The notes beneath the pieces are model-generated. The model did not search any database. It saw only the letters and a program-made list of their open reading frames with translations, and was not told where the DNA came from. The position numbers were made by a program, and so were the translations under genes. 64,000 bases of DNA from Congeria kusceri (lineage: Eukaryota > Mollusca > Bivalvia > Myida > Dreissenidae): contig JAPFQT010000151.1 of assembly GCA_027627225.1 (NCBI GenBank), positions 1-64,000 on the forward strand. Direction: 5' to 3'. Shown here piece after piece: positions 47,943 through 60,645 of the stretch (the first letter of the stretch is position 1; each line of letters starts with the position of its first letter).

Positions 47943-50938
47943 CAAGAGAGCCACAAGGCCCTAGGTCGCTCACCTGAGGGGCTAAGAAACTTTACTGTTT
48001 TGAGCAGGTTTCATGAAGATTTAGCCAAAAATTTGGCTTCTAGAGTGTTTAAAAGCTTTTTTTTCAATTTGACCTGGTGACCAAGCTTTTTACCCCAAGT
48101 CACTTGGTTTCGAAATTGTTGCAGATATCATTGCGACTAATGTTCTAAGCAAATTTTGTGGTTATTGGCCATTAAATGTGGCCTCTAGAGGGTTCACAAG
48201 CTTTTTCTTTAATTGGGCCTGGTGACCTAATTTTTTACCCCACATGACCCAGTTTCGAACTCATCTGAGATAACATTGAAATAAATAATTTGCCCTCGTT
48301 ACCTAGTTTTCGACCCCAAGTGACCCAGTTTTGAACCCATCTGAGATATCATTGGGACAAATGTTCTAAGCAAGTTCCATGATGATTGGGCTATTAATGT
48401 GGTCTCCAGAGTGTTCACAAACTTTTTTCTTTAATTGGGCCTGGGGACCTAGTTTTTAACCCCACCTGACCCAGTTTCAAACTTATCTGAGATATCATCC
48501 TGGTGTCCTAGGTTTTGACCCTAGGTGACGAAGTTTCAAACTTGTTTGAGATATTATTCAAACAAATGTTCTGAGTAAGTTTTAAGAAGATTGGGGTAAA
48601 AAATATGACTTCTTGGGTGTTCACAAGCTTGTTATTTAATATGACCTAGTGATCTTGTTTTTGACCCCCCATGACCAAGTTTCAAACTCGTTCGAGATAT
48701 TATTAGAAGAAATGTTCTGGGCAGGTTTCATGAAGATTGGGCAATAAATGTGGCCTCTAGAGTGTCCACAAGCTTTTACAAGTTTTCAATATATAGCCAT
48801 ATAAGGAAAACTGCCTCGTTCCCTGGCAACCGTTTACTTTCAACGTAGCAAAACCACTCTCGAATTCAGCCGAGATATCATAAGACCAAATGTTCTGAGC
48901 AAATTTCATGTTGACTGAGCAAAAAATGTGACTTTTGGAGCATTCACAAGCTTTTTCTATAGCCCTAAAAGGAAAACTGCCTCGCCCTCTGGCGGCCATG
49001 TTTTTCAACGGAGCGGAACCATTTTCGAATTTGGCCTATATATTATAAGAACAATGTTCTGAGCAAGTTTCATGTTCATTGGGCTAAAAATGTGACTTCT
49101 AGAGTGTTCACAAGCTTTTTCTTCAATTTGACCTAGTGACCTAGTTTTTGACCCCACATGAAACAGTTTCAAACTCATTCGAGACATCATTGGGACAAAT
49201 GTTCTGAGCAAGTTTCACGAAGATTGGGCAATAAATGTGGCCTCTAGAGTGCTCACAAACTTTTTAAAGTTTTCAATAGAGCCATATAAGGAAAACTGCC
49301 CCGCCCCGTGGCAGCCATGTTTTTCAACGAAGTGGAACTGTTTTCGAACTCGGCTGAGATATCATAAGAACAAATGTTCTGAGCAAGTTTCATGTTGATT
49401 GGGCCAAAAATGTGACTTTTGGAGCGTTCACAATCTTTTTCTATAGGAAAACTGCCCCGCCCCCTGGCAGCCATGTTTTTCAATGGAGCGGAACTATTTT
49501 CGAATTTGGTCTAGATATCACAAGAACAAATGTTCTGAGCAACGTTCATGTTCATTGGGCTAAAAAAAATGTGACTTTTAGAGTGTTCACAAGCTTTTTC
49601 ATCAAGTTGAATATTGACCTAGTTTTTGACCCCACATGACCCAGTTTCGAACTCCTTCGAGATATCATAGGGACAAATGTTCTGGGCAAGTTTCAAGAAG
49701 ATTGGGCACTAAATGTGGCCCTTAGAGTGTTCACAAGCTTTTTAATTTTCAATATAGCTAGCTATATAAGGAAAACTGCCCCGTCCCCTGGCAGCCATGT
49801 TTTTAAACAGAGAGGAACCATTTTCGAACTCCGCTAAGATATCATAAGAACAAATGTTCTGAGCAAGTTTTATGTTGATTGGGCAAAAAAATGTGATTTC
49901 TAGAGTGTTAACAAACTTTTTCTATAGCCATATAAGGAAAACTGCTCCGCCCCCCTGGTGGCCATGTTTTTCAACGAAGCGGAAAATTTTAGAAAGCGAC
50001 AGAGATATCATAAGAACAAATATTCTGAGCAAGTCTCATGTTGATTGGGCAAAACATGTGCTTTCTGAGTGTTCACAAGCTTTTTCTTCAATTTGACCTA
50101 GTGACCTAGTTTTTGAACCCACATGACCAAGTTTCGAATTCAACTGAGAAATCATTGGGACAAATGTTCTGGGCAAGTTTCATGAAGATTGAGCAATAAA
50201 TATGGCCTCTCGAGTGTTCACAAGCTTGTCAAAGTTTTCAATATAGCCATATAAGGAAAACTGCCCTACCCTGTGGCATCCATGTTTTTCAACGGACAGG
50301 AACAATTTTCGAACTCGGCTGAGATATCATAAGAAAAAATGTTCTGAGCAAGTTTCATGTTGATTGGGCAAAAAATGTGACTTCTGGAGTATTCACCAGC
50401 TTTTTTCTATAGCCATATAAGGAAAACTGCCCCGCCCCCTGGCAGCCATGTTTTTCAATGGAGCGGAACCATTTTCCAACTCGGCCGAGATATCATAAGA
50501 ATGAATATTCTGTGCAAGTTTCGTGAGGATTGGTTAAGAAATGTCATTTCTAGAGTGTTCACAAGCTTTTTCTAAAGCTATATAAGGAAAACTGCCCCAC
50601 CCCCTTGCAGCCATGTTTTCAATGGACCGGAGCCATTTTCGAACGCGGCCAAGATATCATTAGAACAAATGTTCTGAGCAAGTTTCACGTTGATTGGGCA
50701 AAAAATATGTGTTCACAAACTTTTTCTTCAATTTGACCTAGTGACCTAGTTTTTGACCCCACATGACCCAGTCTCAACCTTGGCTAAGATATCATTGGGA
50801 CAAATGTTCTGGGCAAGTTTCATGAAGATTGGCCAATAAATGTGGCCTCTAGGTAAATGTTGACGACGTACGATGCATGACAAACAAAAGGCAATCACAA
50901 AAGCCCACCATGAGCACGTTGTGCTCAGGTGAGCTAAA
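47943..50938. repeat. 3-kb dispersed repeat, expanded internal modules
   Basis: Bounded like 46242-47466 (GCCACAAGGCCCTAGG at left, CTCAGGTGAGCTAAA at right). Inside, modules of about 200-270 bp recur with AAGGAAAACTGCC-CG-CC and GGCAGCCATGTTTTTCAA. Small frames inside are by-products. Confidence 0.75.
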
Positions 50939-51729
50939 AATAACAATAGAACAATAATCACATAATGACGTCAACAATGCATATTACGTAAATGATTAAA
51001 TTTAATTTATATAAACATACATCATTTATATAGAACAGAAAATTCATAGGAAAAGAAATGTACAAACATGCATGAACATGAGAAAAGGCAATATACAATG
51101 AATATAATATATTAATATGAATCATATAGCTACATGTAATACCGGTTAATATTTTAGTCGTAAAGTTTTCACTAATATATAAGCAAAGGTCCATCTTTGA
51201 AGCTGTCAAATCACTGCAAAAATTCTCAGCTATTCTTAATTTTTTATAGTTCAAATACAAGTATTTATACAACAATACAGTGTCATGTTTTCAAGTAATT
51301 GACCAAATAAATTTCTAACATGTACGTAGAAATGACAGTCAGTCTAAAAATAGCAAGTGTCATGTACATGTATATTTATGTACAAACATTAACTCCTAAA
51401 CAAAAATAGTTTTTGTCATTTTGGCATACAGTATATGTTAACTCGTTGAGTTGTGTAAAATGCAACATTAATTATGTAAGACACAGACGGTAGAATATAA
51501 TTCACAATGTCCAAAAATACACTGTCATTTTAAGATAAAAATATTGTTTACACAAACATATTGTAGATCCTAAACCACAATTGTGTTTTGAAACATAACA
51601 CAATACACAATACATAAATTTGACAAATAATACATTACACAATACATAAGTTTAAATATAAATACACAAGATCATTTTAAGATAACCATATTTGTTATTA
51701 TACAAATGTCTGATACATGTAAAAGTAAG
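50939..51729. other. AT-rich 3' flank of the NHL-type gene
   Basis: No gene is seen. It may include the 3' untranslated region of the - strand gene. Confidence 0.4.
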
Positions 51730-54053
51730 CTATTGCACTGTGAACACCAGGATGTTGTTGTCACATTGTCCCACAATGATGGAGGCTGTGTGCCTGTTGT
51801 AGCAGACTGAGTATGGGTACTCCACTCCATCCCTGTCTGTAGCCAGAGTGGCCAGCTTCTTCCTGCCCTCCCTGTCCACCTGTATGATAGTCTGGGACCC
51901 CCCTCCACAGACCAACACCTGGCCTGCAGGTGTCACATGTACAGCACCTGGGTATAGTAGTTCAGGGTCCTCCAATGTAGAGAGTACAGACCCATCCCTG
52001 GCCAGGGTGAGGAGCTTGTGCTGGTAGAGGTTGGTGATGTATATACGATCCCCAGTGGGACTCACAGCACACCTCCATACTGCAAAACAGAGTCACATCA
52101 AGATATTAAATTACTTTAAATGTTTAATAATGTTAATACACAAACTGCAGTGACATCGTATTATTAATGCGTCGTTAAACAGACAATTACGCGTCTTAAA
52201 GATCTGCATAAAATCCAATAATAATAAATATTTTAGTGTGACAGGAAGGTTCTGTATCAGTTTATTGCCTAAAAGTTTGACACGTTGACTGGTGAGTTAG
52301 AATTGAAGTCTACCACAAATACACAGATGGAAACAATTACACGGTACAGTGAACATGTACGCATGAATGTGTAACTATATGCAGTAATAACGGATTTCCT
52401 ATACATGTATACATGAATGTGTCAGCTGATGCAACTATGGCATATGCAGTATTAATAGATTTTCTATACATGTATACATGATTACTGACATCTGTGTTAT
52501 TCTACAGCTGACACAGGCTGACATATTTATAAAATGTACATGTACATTATAATAACAGAAGTTAAGCTTTTACAACAGGAAATATGTTTCAAAACAACAT
52601 GAAATGAAACTTCTCTTTTGTTCTTCTACACAAGTAACACAAGCCAGTTGTTATTTAAACAATTTTACAAATACAAATCTATTAAATTTCAACTACAACA
52701 ATTTAAAGTTTATTTACTTCATATAACGTTTGGAAACACGATGAATTATGAAACAATAATGTATGTATATTTACTCGAAAACCACAAAATATAAACAGCA
52801 GGTCACAGAGTGTGTCATTGATTTGCACTCACTGTCTATTTATAGACATGCCATGAAGTCAGAAGTGACAGTCAAAATGCCTGATAACTTATATATATAA
52901 ATCAATAATACTGAAAATCATTCTTAACTGCTGTTGTAAACTTAAACTGACGCATGTACATTCTACAACTATGCAGTCTTACAATTACTTTATGATACAT
53001 ATTTCTAATAATATCCGGATGAACCCGCCATGATTCTAACCTGTCAGACTACCGGATGTACCCTCATACAGCTTGCTGACCAGTTGCCCACTCAGCGTGT
53101 ACTTGTCAGTGCTCTACCATCAGTGACATACAGCTTCCCCTGGTGGTGGGCGATACCTTCACAGCGATGTTGTAACTGAAGCTTCCTGCCCTTCACCAGC
53201 TGCCCATTGTTGACAGAGATAAACTGGATCCCACGTGTGTTAGCATCATTCACAGTAACAGCAACTTCACTGTGTGTTATATGACATATGTCCAGTGGAG
53301 AAGTAGACACATCACAATGAGTAAGCACCCTGTACTGCAGGTCCAGCAGCTTTAATTTCTTATCACTGTTGTCTACAACAAGAATCTGGCCATCAGGGAG
53401 AACACATATGCCATTGATACAGCATGCTGATGAATCACTTGGTATGCTCACATCATACTCTGACTGTCCTTTAACAGTCAATACTTGGTCTGGGTTTCCC
53501 TGCACTGTCAATGGCTGGGTACTGTGTACAATCCTCCCCAGACCTGACAGTTTGGACAAGTACTGCTCAATGTCACTGTTAGGCTGGAATGTTAGTGAAT
53601 GTTCAACCTGAACAGAGTTCTCTTGCAGATATGTTTCAGACTGTTGTATTTTATCATTACATTTCTTGCTCACTATGAAGGAGAGTTCCTCTTTGCTCTT
53701 ATCACTTATGTCCTGTATGGTCTCATGAAGTTTTTTCAATTGATCCCGAAGTCTGATGCAGTTCTCAACATCTGTCTTGAGAGAAGTTTTGGAGGCTCGT
53801 CAGTGTTGCTTTCATTTCATTCAAGGTGTTTGTTTCTATCTTGTCTAAAGCTGCATTTATTTTTCGGCGTGTTTCTCTGACATATCGTAATTGTTCATCA
53901 TATGACCCCTGCACAGACTGCATGCAGGCCTCCTGTTTCTTCTGCAGGCTTTTCATTACTTCCATAATAGTTTGGAGCGAGCCAGAAAGTTGCTGCAGGT
54001 CAGTGGACTGTGTTTTGACTGACTCAGAAATGAGTGTCACTTTAGTGCACAGT
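51730..54053 (-). pseudogene. TRIM/NHL-type protein, C-terminal exons, two frameshifts
   Basis: Coiled-coil and NHL-propeller part of a TRIM-like protein (scaffold or ubiquitin ligase families, greatly expanded in bivalves). Exon A 54053-53041 follows an acceptor (TTTTTCAG) and ends at CTGACAG|GTTAGA. Exon B 52079-51730 follows TTTGCAG and ends at TAG; the frame joins as ACA-GTA across the 961-bp intron. Exon A encodes a coiled coil (KSLQKKQEACMQSVQGSYDE region) and then propeller strands such as NGICVLPDGQILVVDN and GKLYVTDGRAL. Exon B continues with SPTGDRIYITN. Two single-base shifts break exon A: an extra base near 53784-53790, and one missing base near 53109-53115. No RING or B-box exon was found to the right. 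Pseudogene or sequencing errors are both possible; the second break is not in a homopolymer. Confidence 0.7.
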
Positions 54054-54169
54054 CTGAAAAACAAAACGACAGTATATATATTAAAGCACAAATAGATGAA
54101 ATTAAATTTATATTCAGACAAGATGACAATTCTTATTTCAAAGCATGTACGATGGGAATGTCATATATA

Positions 54170-54420
54170 CAATAACAAGAGCCGTCAGTAAAACAGTTAT
54201 GCCCCATCTCTGTTAAAAGCAAATCATTAATACACATCGAACATGTATTGAATGTTACAGAAAATATGTGTAGTTTATTACTAATTACATATTACAGATG
54301 TGCATGAAAAGACGAGCATAACGTTCTATTGAATAAGCACCAACATTCAGTTCGTGATCTGGCACCTCACAAATGGACACAGGTTTCCAGCGTTCACTGT
54401 CTCTGTTTTTTCCTGATCAG
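54170..54420. repeat. Partial dispersed repeat (AAAACAGTTATGCCCC family)
   Basis: Begins AACAAGAGCCGTCAGTAAAA, like 58585, and then diverges. Confidence 0.45.
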
Positions 54421-55382
54421 TCAGTTTACATTAAGAGACATTTGATGCATACATCTCGAATATTTTACCTACATGTTCATTTTTGTCCTAATTATTTACT
54501 CTCGTATATTTGTCATGGCTGTACTACTCACTAATAAAGTGCTCGCATGGCATCGCAAAAACGTTTTTGTTTCGTTTTTATAAAAACAGGTATTTAGCAC
54601 AGACTGAGTGCCAAATGGCACGCGCCTTTCTGATGCTCTCCATCAGGAAATAAAATATAACGAGTATCGGTAGGTGGAGCGTTTTGCTTCATAGACAATT
54701 AAATAAGAAGAACTTTTTTAATTCAGTGCAAAGTTGTATTATATTTGTTTGTTGTCATAGACAACATACATTTTCACTCGTTGCTGCCCACTGGTGATTT
54801 TTTTTCTATAACAAAATTTGCAACAAACTACAATCTTAAACTGAATTCAGAAACGAATACACAATATTATTGTTATGATATGACCACAGTTTAACCTTCA
54901 TTATTTTATCGTACATTTTCGATTATATACACTCACAATTTAGTTCACTGGTATATGTGCCCACAATATTTTTTACTACCGGAGGTTCCGTTAAAAGTCA
55001 TGACGATTAAGAGTCACATAGCAGGATTTTAGTGCCATGAACTGTTTCGTACTAAATAAACGCGTTAAAAAGTCATTGCATATATTTATGTAAAAGAAGG
55101 TGAGCAATATTTCGAATTCTCCTTCCTATTTAGTTTCAGATATGCCCTTATTGCATATTGCAAGCAACAATGGTATTCCATATATAACCGATGGTATATT
55201 ACCAATCAAAATATATGATATATTATTGAAGTATACTTTTGGAGGAAGACACCTAGCTTTTTGGCAAATATAATGTCTGTTCTGAACCCGCACGCGAATG
55301 ATCAGAGTCCTTGAAATATCGCTAAATGCAAGATTCATCGTGGATGTGGTCATCACGTGTGTACAAACACAAATAAATGGAA
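54421..55382. other. Unannotated AT-rich stretch
   Basis: No exon or repeat that I can support. It was searched for B-box exons of the neighbouring gene without success. Confidence 0.4.
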
Positions 55383-56190
55383 AAACAAGATTCTGTGTTT
55401 GACAAACACACATGCCCCCAGTTGGCGCTGGATAGCCCATTTCTTAGTTCAAATTAGGTCAAGGTCAAAGTGAGGTTGGGTGATATGCGTGGATTGGCAA
55501 CGGTCATAAGTAACAAATGTGTAAATATCATAGTCTTGTAGAAAGCGGTGTTGGTGCTAGACGAAACGGTAAAATTTAATTAACCAAGAAATGGCACTTC
55601 TGAATTATTGTCCAAATTAGATCAAGGTCAAGGTCAAAGTGAGGTTGGGTGATATGGGTGGATCAGGGATGGTCATAAACAACAACTGTGTAAGTATCCA
55701 AGTGTTGTAGTAAGCGCTGTTGGTGCTAGACAAAACGGTAAAATCTAGTTAACCATGGAACAGCCAATGAATTATTCTAAGTGCAAATTAGTTCAAAGTC
55801 AAGGTCAAAGTGAGGTTGGGTGAAATGGGTGGATTGGGAATGGTCATAAGTAATAACTGTCTAAATATCCAAGTGTTGTAGTAAGCGGTGTTGGTGCTAG
55901 ACCAAACGGCAAAATCTAGTTAACGACGAAACGGCGCTTTTGAATTATTATAAGTGCAAATAAGGTCAATGTCAAAGTGAGGCTGGGTGATATGGGTGGA
56001 TAGGAAATGGTCATAAGCAACAACTGTGTAAGTATCTAAGTGTTGTAGTAAGCGGTTTGGATGCTAGACGAAACAGTAAAATCTACTTAACCTTGTCACG
56101 GATGGACGAAAGGACAGACGGACGGAAGGATGGACGGACGGACAGGACAATCACTATATGACTCCTGCATCAAGATGCCGGGGGCAAAAA
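55383..56190. repeat. Dispersed repeat with about 150-bp modules (copy 2)
   Basis: The same family as 45691-46227, with four modules, ending in a GACGGACGGAAGGATGG run and GATGCCGGGGGC. Confidence 0.8.
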
Positions 56191-57675
56191 AATAACTACA
56201 CATGTATATTTTATATTCAGGTATATACATTACGAAGTGATAAAACTCATTTTAAGTGTAACTTAATTGTAAAATCATAAAGCTTAAATATATAAACCTA
56301 TTGATCGCGCTACAACCTTACTGTAATTATAGGACAGTTATATGACATAATAGAATCATCACAATAATTGGAAAATAATTTCTGACGTAGATATTAAATC
56401 AACTGACAAAGAACTTTAAACTTAGTTGGAAAAAAACAACAGATTGAATGTGTGAGACATTGGATCTATGGTATCAGATGTTTCGATAAAACTTTACAAA
56501 TGCCATTATTTATAAATATTTGACATAATTTTCTCTAAATGAAAAGAAAATGGAGTGTAAAGGCTACAGTGTGTTAGTGTACATGTATGTCCTGGCTTCA
56601 ATACGTTGTATTTCTTGTATTTCGAGCTATGTCATGGAAATTGGAATGGTAAATGTGCTGGTAAATGCCGTATTTGGAGCAAGGAAAATCACAATTCTAT
56701 TAATTGAAAAGCATCTCCAACTTACAAGTATGTACGTGTGTGCTACAAAATCTGATAGATCTATAAGTAATGCATGTTGTATTATATTAAATCAGATTTA
56801 TCTAGATGTTTTAGCAGCTCTAAGCTCTAGCAAGTATTTACGTTAAAAAATATAAACCAATATGTGACAATAAAAGCTAGACGAATCTACCGGTAATGCT
56901 CTTGATTGATTTAGTAGCAAAAGTACATCCGTGCAAATAGTCGATTGCCACGGTTGAATGCACTTGAGTTTTGGCTGGAATGTTTTGGTGGGGTACTGGT
57001 GTTGAGCTCATAAACCATTGACAAGGATTTGCTAGTGAGTTGACATATCTGTGCCACGTATGTCAAGTTGTCTGTTTAATAATTAAATCAAAATTTGTTA
57101 CCAACAGCGCATGCGTTGACCAAAAATATAACAACAATTTCAAAAAGACAAACCAAAATAATTCATTTATTTGACAAAATCATTTTGGTTAATACATAAG
57201 CTGATAGCTAAATTTGACAACAAATGTGATAAAATATACCAAAAATCGTTGTTTTCGAAGAAACGCATACTCGCTGTGGTTCGATAGCCATGTCAACATT
57301 ACGGGTATGTCATGATTTAACTATATGCACCAATGATTCTGTTAGTAAATAAAATTTAAAAATTGTCAATTTTATAGGCAAAATTCGACCCTTAACGGAC
57401 CTTGTTCTTTCATTGTACAACTATACCTTTTTACATGCAAATAACAAAAAAATAAATAATAATGTTAACATTAAAATGTTGTTGTCTTATATACTCGATT
57501 TAACATATAAAAAAGAATGTACATTTTTACAGGAAAATGATCTTTAATAAAAAATCTTGATAACCCAAACACCTCTGAAAACCGAACGATCGGCCCACTC
57601 CCGACGCTGTTCAGTTTAGACAGGTTCTACTGTATACCCTTATGTAAATAACAGGAAATTGTCTCGTTTTAATAT
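56191..57675. other. AT-rich stretch, nothing recognised
   Basis: Low coding potential. The 98-codon frame at 56550 has no recognisable feature. Confidence 0.4.
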
Positions 57676-58142
57676 ACAGCTGAACTTCGATATCTCAAAG
57701 TCGCCGAGAGCTCACAAACGACTTCGAGATATCAGCAGTTCCAAAAAGAGACTTTTAATAAGTATTTTGTCTAAATATTCACGAAATTGCAATATGACAT
57801 TGCAATCCGGTATGCATATACTGAACTGTAAAACAGTTGTAAATAATTCAATTAAAGTTCACAAATACTTATTAAAATGTGTTGAGATGTTTGTGACGTG
57901 AGACAAACTTGGTTGTGGCTCGATACTGTCACAGGCGTCAACACTTCGATAAACAGATAGAAATAAGTGTGAAAATACTTGTAAGGACAGAAAACCTCTT
58001 CAACATAACCAGAAATTCATGTTAAAACTTCTAGATAACAATATTTATTTTATAGAAATTAAGAAGGAAAAAAGATGGCAATTATTTTAGAGATATCCTG
58101 AACTTTATTTTTAAAGTGAGTTTGAGATTACAAAGTTCAGCT
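57676..58142. mobile_element. MITE-like element with GAACTTCGATATCTC ends
   Basis: The left end AGCTGAACTTCGATATCTCA and the right end TTTGAGATTACAAAGTTCAG form diverged inverted repeats about 470 bp apart. A second internal CTTCGAGATATC lies near the left end. Flanks are TA-rich. Confidence 0.45.
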
Positions 58143-58584
58143 CTATGTATATATACAATGCAATTTTCAATATGCCCCTTTAAATCAAAGGTACACAAAC
58201 AATATTATTTAATTTTGGCATGAATGTTCAGGTCTTGAATAGGTGGTGAAGCGTAGTAGACACTGAAAGCATTCAATTCATTGTATTTCAAAAAGTAAAT
58301 GGTAAATTTGCTAGTGAACAAACCTCAGACAATATAAATGCTTTATTTTATTGATCAGGGGCCATATTACAGAATACATCTTAAATATTTTCAATGTTCA
58401 AATTTTGGAAATGTTATATTTCTAAAACCGCAGACACAGTTGTGAATTTCTTTACAGATAAATAATTAATAATGAATAATATAACTGATTACAATGAAAC
58501 GAAGAACACGATCATAAATGTTAAATAATGGTTATTAGAGACAAGAAAAGGTGGTGGATAAAATCAACACACCACAGTTAATAA
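58143..58584. other. AT-rich stretch, nothing recognised
   Basis: No gene or repeat supported. Confidence 0.4.
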
Positions 58585-59610
58585 CAAGAGCTGTTTGTAA
58601 AACAGTTATGCCCCCTCTAGGTTAAAAGCAATCTTTTAAATATCAAGTTTCATGGTGATCGGATGAGAACTGTTGGACATACTGAGCAAAAACTGCTTAA
58701 AAGGATAATTTTAGATAAATCAAGGGCCATAACTCTGCAGTTCCTGGGGTAGTTTGGTCATCATCGAACTTGGCAAAGATATAATAACCTCAAACATTTT
58801 CATAAAGTTTCATGAAGATTAGATGAAAACTGTTGGACTAATGCCTAGGTCACAAACAGAACGGGCGCCACAGGATTGTAGATGACTGCAACTAAAATGT
58901 ATTGAAAAAGGTATCCAGTCAATGTAAGTCAGCCGGCCGCCGCCCAACAAAACAGGGGCCGACGTCTGGTGACTGTAAGGCACTGCCCGATGCCCTGAAA
59001 TAACTGATCATCGGTCGGTGCCTTTCCGGACGCCCACACGTTTGCCGTTGAAATTGGAGGATGTTTTTAAAGTTGAAAAATTGTATGGCCACCCCCGATC
59101 CAAGAAAATGCCGTCCAGCAATCGGACGGCGCCAACGTGTTTTCGAACTCCCTGACCCAAAAATAAATTGCAAAGTCGCCATTAACTTTCTAAGTATTTC
59201 TTGAACTTCGATGGGCGGTGGCCGATGAGCAAAATTTTCAGCTGCCACCCCCCAATTGCAACGGCTTCCTGGCGAGCACTGTCCGATTTTGGATAAAACA
59301 GATGCAGTCTGGCGGCAATTCCTTATTTGTGACCGGGGAATTAGAGAGTGTAACCGCTAAAACGGCAAATTTTATATAATTCACGAGCCATAGCTCCATA
59401 AATCCTGGGGCGATTTGGCTGATTATTGAACTTGGCCTAGATTTTATGCCGATAAAATTTTTCATGAAGTTTGGTTAAGATCGGATAAAAACTATTGAAC
59501 TTAGAGAAATGAAAACCAGAAACGGAAACGGAAGTGGTCTACCAACCAATCGACAGACAGACCGACATTAAACCAATATACCCCGCCATCTTCGATGGGG
59601 GGCATAACTA
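58585..59610. repeat. Dispersed repeat (AAAACAGTTATGCCCCCTCT family) with an insertion
   Basis: Starts ACAAGAGCTGTTTGTAAAAC and ends CCATCTTCGATGGGGGGCATAAC. It is interrupted between TGTTGGACTA and GGGGAATTAGAG by the element at 58848-59334. Confidence 0.7.
58848..59334. mobile_element. 487-bp GC-rich element nested in a repeat
   Basis: The ends GGTCACAAA and TTTGTGACC are 9-bp inverted repeats. The GC-rich interior (GCCGGCCGCCGCCCAAC) stands out from its surroundings. The 109-codon - frame inside is not supported as a gene. Confidence 0.5.
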
Positions 59611-59634
59611 CTGTATATGTGGTAGATGTTGTTG

Positions 59635-60640
59635 TTACTATACTAAATTACTGAGGCGACAGGACCGTAAATTTTTATAATTAAATGGCTAATACCGTGT
59701 TTGTCCATTGTTGTTTCTCATATAGGAATACTGCTGGCAAATTGCTACACAAAATGACCATAAAGGGAGCACTTTGGTTGTCATGGGACAATAATTCTGG
59801 TCTCGTGTATTATATAGGTCTTTGTCATTTTTCTATACAGTAAAGCAAACAATTTACTATCTGTGGTCTAAGTCGGATAAATCTGTTGTAGCATATGAAA
59901 GAGCCAGTAATTTACATTGCCATTTAGAAGAGACATTAAACTATGGCCAGTCTTCTTAAATATCCTTGAGCAAATATTTAAACTTAAGGAGTGCATTTTA
60001 TGTATAAGTTTGCAACAATAAATCGATTTATGTTCACAAAGTTGCAAAAGTTTATTTTGATCTCAAAATCAGGAAAGAAAACACACAAACTTGACCCAAT
60101 TATAAAGCAGTAAATTTTTAATCAAACACATTTATTCATAACCTGTAAGTAACTTACATTTCACGAACATACCAAGGTATTACAAATCTATTGTCTAGTT
60201 TAGCAGGACAATTTTACACAAAGGGATTCGCTGGGGAGGGCTATCACATTTGTCAAGCTATTCGAAATATTGTAGTGTCTACTAATTTGTTTTCAAACTC
60301 AATAATAATTTGTTGGATCATAGACAGTTTTAAAGCATTGTTTGGCTTTGTTTTCCACTGAAAGGGTCAAAGACGCACTGATTACTCTGTGCCAAAGATC
60401 TATTACAGAACAATCTGTTAAGGGATTTATTATTGTGGTTTTGTATGTTGACATTTGTTTTATCATTCCGCTTCAAAACTGTAGTGTCATTAGCAAGAGA
60501 TATGATATCATTTACGCCTGAATTTCTTTAACAGTACTTATATACACCAATCAAGATAAGAATAAATTGAACAAGTAACAAACAGAATTTATACGCTTTC
60601 ATGCCCATTAAACAATACAAGATTAAAATACACTCAAACA
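59635..60640. other. AT-rich stretch, nothing recognised
   Basis: No gene or repeat supported. Confidence 0.4.
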
Positions 60641-60645
60641 TAATA

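Noticed and set aside
54421..55382. B-box or RING exon for the NHL-type gene
   Set aside because: No Cys/His zinc pattern found on the - strand in this interval.
58919..59248. 109-codon - strand gene in the GC-rich block
   Set aside because: It lies wholly inside a small foldback element and has no supported domain.
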